NCBI GenBank assembly: GCA_029940345.1
Contig: JAOZRC010000201.1
Coordinates: 1 to 8,537 of the forward strand
Length of the DNA stretch: 8,537 nucleotides
Source: Desulfobacterales bacterium
Lineage (GTDB): Bacteria > Desulfobacterota > Desulfobacteria > Desulfobacterales > JAUCGF01
Reading direction: 5' to 3'
Shown: in pieces, positions 1 through 5,837 of the stretch
Numbering within the stretch: the stretch's first letter is position 1
Layout: the number at the start of each line of letters is the position of its first letter
The notes under the pieces: generated by a model
Databases searched by the model: none
Told to the model about the DNA's origin: nothing
What the model saw: the letters and a program-made list of their open reading frames with translations, nothing else
Position numbers and translations under genes: made by a program

Positions 1-15
1 CTATCAGATTTTATA

Positions 16-143
16 GGAAATACGGCATCCTTCATTGGGTATCAAAAGTAGTTTACACATTTTAAGGAGTGCGAAAATTCATTTTCGCACTCCTTTATGA
101 AAATCGAAACTGTTAACCGTCAAATGAAGGATGCCGGAAATAC
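16..143. mobile_element. 112-bp MITE (24-135) with 13-bp terminal inverted repeats and 8-bp target duplication
   Basis: The element runs from 24 to 135. Its ends are perfect inverted repeats, GGCATCCTTCATT at 24-36 and AATGAAGGATGCC at 123-135. The octamer GGAAATAC lies immediately outside both ends (16-23 and 136-143), as expected for a target-site duplication made by transposition. In the centre is a perfect 15-bp inverted repeat (64-78 with 81-95, core GGAGTGCGAAAA), so a single strand could fold into one long imperfect hairpin. There is no room for a transposase, so this is a non-autonomous element that needs one in trans. Ends starting GG with an 8-bp duplication are compatible with families such as IS1595 or ISL3, but I cannot assign the parent from this window. 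A 15-bp end match recurs at 8500-8514. Confidence 0.88.
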
Positions 144-190
144 TATACATTACTGGTTTAAAAACAGGCTGATTGTTAAATTTTATTTGA

Positions 191-423
191 TTAGGGATTT
201 TCCCAAAAATAAACTACCTAAAATGTAGGGTGGGTGGAGTGTAACGCAACCCACCGTATTTCTGTAATTGGAGACCATTAAACCAAAAGGTGCTTTATGT
301 AGCCCTAAAGGCTACATAAGATAGGTTTTAATTTAATGATCTCCAATTGGTGGGTTGCGTTACACTCCACCCACCCTACAACATTAAGGATATCGGATAG
401 TTTATTTATGGGAAAGTCCCTTA
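191..423. repeat. Imperfect 26-bp inverted repeat enclosing a long palindrome
   Basis: The segment 191-216 matches the reverse complement of 398-423 at 23 of 26 positions. Each arm contains its own small palindrome (GGGATTTTCCC on the left, GGGAAAGTCCC on the right) followed by AATAAACTA or its complement. The arms lie close outside the 157-bp palindrome at 224-380. This suggests either one large folded element or one palindrome inserted into another. No direct target duplication is evident at 191/423. A motif like the right flank (TATCGGATAGTTTATTTATG, 391-410) recurs at 8471-8490. Confidence 0.65.
224..380. repeat. 157-bp palindromic element with perfect 32-bp arms
   Basis: Positions 224-255 (starting TGTAGGGTGGGTGG, ending AACGCAACCCACC) are the exact reverse complement of 349-380. 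Inside lies a second arm pair, 266-282 with 332-348, with 16 of 17 positions paired and the other a possible wobble. At the tip is a third pair, TTATGTAGCC (295-304) with GGCTACATAA (310-319), around a 5-nt loop. The only large asymmetry is a 10-nt bulge at 256-265. The GGGTGGGT...ACCCACC style resembles palindromic repeats that I recall from many bacterial genomes; I have not checked this. It is probably a MITE or REP-like element. Perfect pairing of the outer arms suggests it is young or kept identical. Confidence 0.85.
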
Positions 424-521
424 TTGGCATTATTGATCAATTTTTGATCGAAATTGAATAATCAAAATTACATCAAGTTGACAAAATTATTTTGAACTCA
501 CGCCATTTAATGAATCCATTT
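424..521. other. AT-rich gene-free stretch downstream of the Hsp70 gene
   Basis: This is the 3' flank of the minus-strand Hsp70 gene. A small inverted repeat GATCAA/TTGATC (435-440 with 444-449) is present, but no run of T follows it on the minus strand, so I do not call it an intrinsic terminator. Nothing else is recognisable. Together with the repeats at 16-423, the first 521 bp of the window hold no gene that I can support. Confidence 0.6.
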
Positions 522-2168
522 TTAATGTACAACAAGACTTTGGCTACGTTTTTTCGCTAATTTCAGAGCGTCGCCTTCGATAACCGAGGTTGTTTCAATA
601 GATACATTAACTCTTCGGTTTTCGTGCGACTCTACAGCCGTTATGTTCAAACAACCTTCTTTATCAAGATTAAAAGAGATATCAATCGGCAGATCGACCG
701 GAAGCCCGGGAGGAAGATCTAACAACGCAGTGCCGATTTCCACGGCAAATTCAGGTTGGATATTTTCCGATGATGATTCGCTTTCCATAACGCGAATGTA
801 CACACTCTCCTGATTTTCCTCGGCTGTATAAAAAGAGCGTTTGGCGCTGGTCGGTACTGCCGTATTTTTTAAGACAATATTGAAAACGCGTTCGCCCTTG
901 TTTTGAGTTAAAATAACCACGCCAAAGCTTTTACTGGTCACATCAGTGATGTCTACCATAGCACTTTCGGGCATTTCTTCACCACTGGCCTGAACCAGCT
1001 TACGACGCGTTTTACTATCGGATTCATCCATCACCGTTTTTATTTGAGCGAAACTCTTTTTGGTTTTAGCCGCGATTCGACGGATAAGACCGTCATGCAG
1101 AACCAATTTCCATCCGTAGATAGCCGCACCTTTGGCAACGGATCCTTCAGGATCAAAGATACGGGGATCTTTGGAAAATTCTTTTTTGACCCGGCCGCGA
1201 ACTTGAGGCATGCGAGTAGAGCCCCCCACAAGGATGATATCATCAAATGTATTATATCCTTTCTTAGCAGCCTCTTTAAGCATATCATGGGTAAACGCGA
1301 TGGTTCTTTCCATCAAGTCATGTGTAATTTCCTCAAATTTAGCTCTTTCCAGCTCAATTTTAACACGCTCTCCGCCATGGGTAACCGAAATCGGAACTTT
1401 TCGGCGTTGAGTCAGCATTTTTTTTGATCGTTCCGCCGATAGCTGTAAATCCTGGCAAGTCGTAGGGTCTTCGAGGATATCTTCTTTTATCCCTGTGTTC
1501 TTTTGAAATTCCTGGGCAAGATAGGCGACAATACGATCATCCCAGTCTTTACCGCCCAGGTTATGGTCGCCGCCGGTACAGATTACTTCGATTGATTCCG
1601 GTTTGATATCAATCATCGTGATGTCAAACGTACCGCCGCCCAAGTCATAGACTAACACAACATGTTCATCATCGCTTTCCACCATTCCGTAAGCAATCGC
1701 CGCAGCCGTGGGCTCGTTAATAATTTGGTGTACGTTAAAACCTGCAATTTCACCCGCTTTTCGCGTGGCTTCTCTTTCATTGATACCAAAATAAGCCGGA
1801 CAGGTGATAACAATATCTTTTATTTTTTCACCTGTGCTTTGCTCCGCATCTTGTACAATTTTACGTATAATATAACCGGATATTTCTTCTGCATGAAAGG
1901 ATTGATTCTTATTTTCAAAAAGAAAATTCGGCTCACCCATCGACCGTTTCACAAACATCACAACATCATGAGGGTATAGCGCCGCGCTTTCTTTAGCGAC
2001 ATCACCAACAATAATCTCGTCTTCATCAAAAAAAACCACGGATGGGGTACTCGTTGAACTTTCCGCATTAGGGATTAGAACCGCTTTACCATGTTCATCC
2101 ACATGAGCGATAGAAGAGTAGGTGGTGCCAAGATCAATTCCGTAAATTTTCTGAGCCTGCTTACTCAT
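522..2168 (-). CDS. Lidless Hsp70 (DnaK-family) chaperone
   Basis: This is an ATP-dependent Hsp70-family chaperone, predicted cytoplasmic, of 548 residues against about 610-640 for DnaK. The nucleotide-binding domain is complete. It has phosphate-1 GIDLGTTYS (10-18), TCPAYFG (122-128), the INEPTAAAIAYG stretch (150-161), phosphate-2 YDLGGGTFD (174-182) and the adenosine motif ILVGGSTRMP (312-321). A substrate-binding beta sandwich follows at about 405-525, including NTAVPT (435-440) and a segment near 495-512 like DnaK's FDIDANGILNVSA. The protein ends about 25 residues later, so the helical lid and the EEVD-like tail of classical Hsp70s are missing. About 50 mostly charged residues (355-404) sit where DnaK has a short stretch before its linker, and the VLLLDV linker is replaced by MVDITDV. 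The start is ATG with AGGAG at 2174-2178, inside the end of the grpE-like gene (8-bp overlap). The family is certain. The specialised role is inferred. Confidence 0.95.
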   Translation of the reverse strand: MSKQAQKIYGIDLGTTYSSIAHVDEHGKAVLIPNAESSTSTPSVVFFDEDEIIVGDVAKESAALYPHDVVMFVKRSMGEPNFLFENKNQSFHAEEISGYIIRKIVQDAEQSTGEKIKDIVITCPAYFGINEREATRKAGEIAGFNVHQIINEPTAAAIAYGMVESDDEHVVLVYDLGGGTFDITMIDIKPESIEVICTGGDHNLGGKDWDDRIVAYLAQEFQKNTGIKEDILEDPTTCQDLQLSAERSKKMLTQRRKVPISVTHGGERVKIELERAKFEEITHDLMERTIAFTHDMLKEAAKKGYNTFDDIILVGGSTRMPQVRGRVKKEFSKDPRIFDPEGSVAKGAAIYGWKLVLHDGLIRRIAAKTKKSFAQIKTVMDESDSKTRRKLVQASGEEMPESAMVDITDVTSKSFGVVILTQNKGERVFNIVLKNTAVPTSAKRSFYTAEENQESVYIRVMESESSSENIQPEFAVEIGTALLDLPPGLPVDLPIDISFNLDKEGCLNITAVESHENRRVNVSIETTSVIEGDALKLAKKRSQSLVVH

Positions 2169-2910
2169 CGGTGCTCCTGAAGTTTATTTCCTGCGAGTCT
2201 GTAACATAGAGGAAAACGTTAACCATTTCGGGTCGTATCACACGACCATCCCATTCATATCCGGGAAACAATCGTTCAGCAATCATTTTGTCTTTGTTTT
2301 TATCAGCAGTTTCAACTTTTTTCAACACTTTCTGTCGTGTGGGATCAAAACGATCGCTGTCAGATACATAAGGTTTGACACCTTGCCAGTAGAAAGAATC
2401 TTCTAAGTCGGCGGGTATGCTTTCAATTAACTTAAGCAATTTGACGGGATCGCTGTTTAATGAGTCCTGAGAGCGATAATACCTTGACAATTTTCGGATA
2501 TCGTCAATGATTTTAATCACATCCAATATCATAGTTTGAAAATGTTTTCTGAATGTTTCGTTTTTATATTCTTGCAGTTCGCCGTGAAGATTATCAATAA
2601 TATTATCTTTATGCTGATCATATTTAAGCTTTTCGTTAAACTCTTGTTGCAATAAATCCAATTTGGCAGAGACTATATTTATCTGTCCTCCAATATCATT
2701 AGGAGTGGCGCAACCACTATTATCATTCGCTTGGATTGGGGTGTCACCAAATGTTATCTCTTCATCCGTTTCAAATTGGATTTCGGATAAATCATAGTCA
2801 ATTGACCGATCATTTGCCGCAGACTTGCTTGTAATGCCCGTGTCCTCTTCTTCGATATGATTTTTTAAAATCCTATTGATTTCTTTCGGGATATTATTTG
2901 CTTCGGGCAT
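2161..2910 (-). CDS. GrpE-like nucleotide exchange factor with long acidic N-terminus
   Basis: The product is a predicted co-chaperone that releases ADP from the Hsp70 encoded just downstream. It has 249 residues, against about 180-200 for typical GrpE. Residues 1-80 are acidic, low in hydrophobics and probably disordered. Residues 80-145 form a long helix with the pattern KLKYDQHKDNIIDNLHGELQ (94-113), as in the GrpE dimerisation helix. After a helical segment at 155-172, residues 178-235 match the GrpE beta-wing head, with GVKPY (177-181), FDPTRQKV (188-195), PGYEWDGRVIRPEMV (216-230) and the final VFLY (232-235). An ATG start is preceded by AGGAGT at 2921-2926. The stop codon overlaps the Hsp70 start (ATGAGTAA), so the two are almost certainly one operon and a dedicated pair. 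I do not assign grpE because this may be a paralogue beside a housekeeping copy elsewhere. Confidence 0.88.
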   Translation of the reverse strand: MPEANNIPKEINRILKNHIEEEDTGITSKSAANDRSIDYDLSEIQFETDEEITFGDTPIQANDNSGCATPNDIGGQINIVSAKLDLLQQEFNEKLKYDQHKDNIIDNLHGELQEYKNETFRKHFQTMILDVIKIIDDIRKLSRYYRSQDSLNSDPVKLLKLIESIPADLEDSFYWQGVKPYVSDSDRFDPTRQKVLKKVETADKNKDKMIAERLFPGYEWDGRVIRPEMVNVFLYVTDSQEINFRSTDE

Positions 2911-2920
2911 CAGAAATGAA

Positions 2921-2926
2921 ACTCCT
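2921..2926 (-). promoter_or_regulatory. Ribosome binding site of the grpE-like gene
   Basis: AGGAGT on the minus strand, 10 nt upstream of the ATG at 2910. It supports that start over later in-frame codons. It lies directly after the T run of the leader hairpin at 2928-2950. Confidence 0.75.
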
Positions 2927-2927
2927 A

Positions 2928-2950
2928 TAAAAAATAGCCCCGAAATGGGG
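2928..2950 (-). terminator. Terminator-like hairpin in the grpE leader
   Basis: On the minus strand, CCCC-ATTTC-GGGG is followed by CTATTTTTTA. That is a short 4-bp all-GC stem with a six-T run, ending just before the ribosome binding site. It could be an attenuator in the leader of the grpE-Hsp70 operon or a weak terminator for transcripts from upstream. The stem is short, so function is uncertain. The CCCCATTT of the left arm also matches the -10 consensus of heat-shock sigma-32 promoters. Confidence 0.4.
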
Positions 2951-2964
2951 TGTATACATATTTC

Positions 2965-2994
2965 AGTTTATCGTTTTTACTGTAAGTTCGTCAA
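2965..2994 (-). promoter_or_regulatory. Candidate sigma-70-type promoter of the grpE-Hsp70 operon
   Basis: Minus-strand TTGACG (2989-2994) and TAAACT (2965-2970) are separated by 18 nt and lie upstream of the grpE-like start. Transcription would begin near 2958 and give a leader of roughly 45-50 nt containing the hairpin at 2928-2950. An alternative heat-shock reading uses CTGAAA (2961-2966) and CCCCATTT (2943-2950), but its 10-nt spacing is shorter than the usual 13-15. Confidence 0.45.
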
Positions 2995-3428
2995 CTACTG
3001 CCATAAAAATTAATATTTCCGTGATAGTTACTTTCACTGCATCATTCTTCCAAAAGATACAAACTATAGATTTCCAGATAATAGTTTACGGGGATAGGGC
3101 GATGAGCCAATACGTCAGCGTATAGTTACGGCTGATAAAGCTGCAAATTAATTATTTGAAAGTTTATAAGGTTATCAAAACAAGATGAAAATGGCAGGAC
3201 TCTATTCAGTTCTAAAAAGAACACAGTTGGCATAAGGCTTTGAAAGTCTGATAACGTGAATCTTGAGGTAAAACCGGCCAGAAGTTTATCAAAAAACACC
3301 AAACAAAATTAATCTCTTAGAACTGGACACTCTTTTTAAATTATAAACTGAATCAGTCAGTTTGCCACAAAAAAATAGTACTTGTCAAGAAGTTAAAAAA
3401 CTCAACAGCCTTGATCAAAATAGGCTGT
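2995..3428. other. Gene-free intergenic stretch with two weak inverted repeats
   Basis: I find no supportable gene in this AT-rich region. AAACTAT (3061-3067) pairs with ATAGTTT (3081-3087) around a 13-nt loop. CAGTTCTAA (3207-3215) is the exact reverse complement of TTAGAACTG (3317-3325), and the outer flanks share a loose TCYAGTTCTAANAG pattern, so this may be the remnant of another small element of about 120 bp. Both could be chance in such AT-rich DNA. I recognise no structured RNA. Confidence 0.4.
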
Positions 3429-3543
3429 GGACTTTCACAGATAATTACCCGAATTCAAGATTTGGCATGGCGTTATCAATCGTCGTTGCATTACAATACA
3501 GCCTCCTAACTCTATCCCTGTGAAATCAATTATCTGAAAGTCT
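3429..3543. repeat. Palindrome-ended dispersed repeat, copy 1
   Basis: GGACTTTCACAGATAATT (3429-3446) is an inverted match to AATTATCTGAAAGTCT (3528-3543) apart from a 2-nt insertion and the terminal base. The right 70-odd bases (3471-3543) align almost without gaps to the minus strand at 6618-6689, sharing CGTTATC, ACAATACAGCC, CTCTATC and TGAAAT...ATCTGAAAG, by my count about 74% identical. It is therefore a member of an old dispersed repeat family, probably a decayed MITE. No target duplication is visible. Confidence 0.65.
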
Positions 3544-3640
3544 ATATTAATCTATCTATCTATGCATACATCAAATTATTCATTAAAACAAGTATACACT
3601 TTAATTCCTTCTTTTTTTATTGTTATACACTATTTGCAAA

Positions 3641-3664
3641 ATCAATCAGCTATCCTCAAGCTGA
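3641..3664 (-). terminator. Possible weak terminator of the cooC-helicase operon
   Basis: On the minus strand, just past the helicase stop codon, TCAGCT-(7 nt)-AGCTGA forms a 6-bp stem (3646-3651 with 3659-3664). It is followed by TTGATTTT. The stem is short and the T run interrupted, so this is only a candidate. A longer T/A-rich stretch lies further downstream. Confidence 0.3.
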
Positions 3665-3677
3665 ATTCCGACACTCA

Positions 3678-5837
3678 TTATTCCCCGTTGTTCTCATTAT
3701 CCATGACAACAGGATACTTTAGAATCAATTTAACCGCCTGCTTGGCAGTGGCGGCAGATTCAGGAAAAACATTTGTAAGCGCCTGAATATGGCGCAAATT
3801 ATCAGCGCTACGCAAAATCAGCATTGCCAGATCGCCTTCTGCAAGTTCGGCGATTGCAAGTGTTTCCTCCCAACTCTGGCCAGATGCCCACGAATAAATA
3901 GCGGCGGCCGGTCGCATATAAAGCACCCTGATTTCAAAGCCCCGTTTATACATTTTTTGCACAAAGGGACGCAAGCCCTTTTTTATTTTGTAGAAAGCAT
4001 CGGCAAGGTCTTGTGGTAAACTGCTCTTATCAAATTTAGAGTCCATTTCACGCTCATTGACAAAAGCGGCAATGATGGCCGCCAAAAGCACGGGATCCGA
4101 CCCTGGAAAGAGCCGACAGCGAAACCCCTCGGCGATCATTAACGGTTGATCCACACGTAATTGAGACGCCCATCGCCCATCATCCGTCAAAACACCATCA
4201 TTGGCTACGAAATGAGTTTCTTTCAAAAAATTAAGATGCCGCCTAAAATCATTTTCCAGATATTTGCGCGTTTCGGCGGATTTATTTTTGGGAAACTTGC
4301 GACGCCTGTTTTGTATAATCAGGAAAGCGGCAAAAGAGTGCGCCAAGAGGTCTTTAATTTGAACCGATGTGTATGACAGAAGGAGATTTAGCACCATGGA
4401 AAAATTGATTTTTATCTGGCTGTATATGGCTGATGGCGGCGCTGCTGAAAGTTTGGCCATAAGCCGAATATCCATAAATTTACCAGGAAGGACAATTGCA
4501 AAGCCTATCTGATCCATCCCTCGTCTTCCGGCACGGCCTGTCATTTGGTGAAATTCGGTAGGGCTTAACGGTAAGAAGTCGCGACCGTTAAAGCGATCTG
4601 AATCAGATAAAACAATCGTCCGGGCGGGAAAATTTACTCCTGCGGCGACGGTCGAAGTAGCAAAAATAGCTTTTAATAGCCCTTCCTGCATTAATGTTTC
4701 CAGCACTAATTTCCAAGCCGGCAATTGTCCACTATGATGGGCGCCGACAGCATTATCTGCTAAATAATCTAACTGGCGATGTTTATCAAGGTAGACGTTC
4801 CCGGCGGTCAGCGCATCAATTCGAATTTTAAGAGCCGCCTGGTGTGTGGGATCACGCCGAATTTTGCCAGCGCACAAGTTCAGTGCATTATCACAGTCGG
4901 CACGTGATTTAAGGAAAAAAATAGCTGGAAGGAGGTTATATTTATCCAGCACACGCAGAATTTTACCATAAGGCGGCAGTTTGCGCGGTGGCGCCAAAAG
5001 GGGGGGCTTCGGCATATTTAGATACGCCTGTACCTTTTTATGGGGTTTGGTTTTCTTTTTGTTGTGAGAATGGGGCGCGACAAGGGGCAGGAGTGATCCC
5101 GACGGATGCAAAAAGAGCGGTTGAAGCGGCACCAGCCGCTTTTTTTCCTCTACGATATGGCATTTTTTAGTTCGTATTTTGGCGAGCCATGCGGCAATCT
5201 GATGAGCGTTGCCGATTGTTGCAGACAGCATTAGCAACGGGATACGGGAAGGCAGATAAATCATAATCTCTTCCCACACCACGCCGCGGTCTTCATCCCC
5301 TAAAAAATGCGCTTCATCTAACACAACAAAATGGGTTGCCAACCCTTCACCACGATGCATCGCATCATATAACTGGTTACGTAAAATTTCGGTCGTCCCC
5401 ACAATAATCGGCGCATCGGGGTTTTCCTTGCGATCACCTGTTAAAATTCCGAGATGCGGAGCGCCAAAGGCTTCACAAAATTCAGCATACTTGGCATTGG
5501 TTAAAGCTTTAAGGGGCGAAGCATACCACGCTCGTCCGCCATTTTTTAAAATACGAGCGATGGCTTTGACCGCAATCCAGGTTTTACCGGATCCGGTCGG
5601 CGCTGTTACAAGGCAGTCACCACTTTCAATGGCGTGTAAGGCTTCAACCTGAAAACGGTCCGGTATGAACGGTTTTTTATCCGGGGCGCCGATAGATGCA
5701 AATACCTTTTTGAGTGATGCATCGGCACCGGGTTTCATTTTTAATATTTTAGAGGTTGCACCAGACAGCCTATATCCGCTTTTTGAATGGTGACGGCCAG
5801 TTTTTTTTAACGGAACTCTTTTCTGCCAGTTTTTCAT
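3678..5837 (-). CDS. Ski2/Mtr4-type DExH-box helicase
   Basis: A 719-residue superfamily 2 helicase, predicted to unwind RNA or structured nucleic acid using ATP. All core motifs are visible: the FQVEAL Q-like region (62-67), motif I APTGSGKT (79-86), Ia SPLKALTN (107-114), Ib GTTEILRNQLY (147-157), II DEAH (174-177), III LSAT (204-207), IV AIFFLKSRADCD (305-316), the family-typical AHHSGQLP (366-373), V ATSTVAAGVNFPA (393-405) and VI QMTGRAGRRGMD (431-442). Residues about 545-715 resemble the Ski2-like C-terminal (DSHCT) domain, with a W-x-x-G-x-S/T-type motif at 650-656 and EGDL (667-670). The first 50 residues are strongly basic and may help bind nucleic acid. A lysine-rich stretch (259-268) is inserted between the two helicase domains. 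The ATG overlaps the cooC stop as ATGA with no clear Shine-Dalgarno of its own, which suggests translational coupling. The exact substrate is unknown. Confidence 0.93.
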   Translation of the reverse strand: MKNWQKRVPLKKTGRHHSKSGYRLSGATSKILKMKPGADASLKKVFASIGAPDKKPFIPDRFQVEALHAIESGDCLVTAPTGSGKTWIAVKAIARILKNGGRAWYASPLKALTNAKYAEFCEAFGAPHLGILTGDRKENPDAPIIVGTTEILRNQLYDAMHRGEGLATHFVVLDEAHFLGDEDRGVVWEEIMIYLPSRIPLLMLSATIGNAHQIAAWLAKIRTKKCHIVEEKKRLVPLQPLFLHPSGSLLPLVAPHSHNKKKTKPHKKVQAYLNMPKPPLLAPPRKLPPYGKILRVLDKYNLLPAIFFLKSRADCDNALNLCAGKIRRDPTHQAALKIRIDALTAGNVYLDKHRQLDYLADNAVGAHHSGQLPAWKLVLETLMQEGLLKAIFATSTVAAGVNFPARTIVLSDSDRFNGRDFLPLSPTEFHQMTGRAGRRGMDQIGFAIVLPGKFMDIRLMAKLSAAPPSAIYSQIKINFSMVLNLLLSYTSVQIKDLLAHSFAAFLIIQNRRRKFPKNKSAETRKYLENDFRRHLNFLKETHFVANDGVLTDDGRWASQLRVDQPLMIAEGFRCRLFPGSDPVLLAAIIAAFVNEREMDSKFDKSSLPQDLADAFYKIKKGLRPFVQKMYKRGFEIRVLYMRPAAAIYSWASGQSWEETLAIAELAEGDLAMLILRSADNLRHIQALTNVFPESAATAKQAVKLILKYPVVMDNENNGE

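Noticed and set aside
64..95. CIRCE heat-shock operator (GAGTGC/GCACTC arms near a chaperone gene)
   Set aside because: CIRCE has GCACTC on the left and GAGTGC on the right around 9 bp. Here the order is reversed, the arms are nearly contiguous, and the site is inside a MITE downstream of the chaperone gene, not in front of it.
64..95. Intrinsic terminator for the Hsp70 operon
   Set aside because: The stem is strong but has no T run after it on the minus strand, and it is the symmetrical centre of a transposable element.
224..380. CRISPR array
   Set aside because: There is a single inverted pair and no regularly spaced direct repeats. The structure is one palindrome.
1044..1427. 127-codon plus-strand open frame
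   Set aside because: It lies antisense within the Hsp70 gene, whose protein is strongly conserved. It has no recognisable domain or ribosome binding site and is a shadow of the minus-strand codon pattern. The same applies to other plus-strand frames inside the five genes, such as 1662-1979, 6339-6695 and 8083-8400.
522..2168. Housekeeping dnaK assignment
   Set aside because: The missing lid, altered linker, insertion and lack of a dnaJ neighbour argue against the canonical gene, so no gene symbol was given.
3542..3562. TCTA tandem repeat (about three units)
   Set aside because: It is too short to be a meaningful microsatellite or phase-variable tract and lies outside any coding or clear promoter region.
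3562..3786. 74-codon plus-strand open frame crossing the helicase 3' end
   Set aside because: It has AT-rich composition, no clear ribosome binding site, and its last third is antisense to the helicase. Nothing in the peptide is recognisable.
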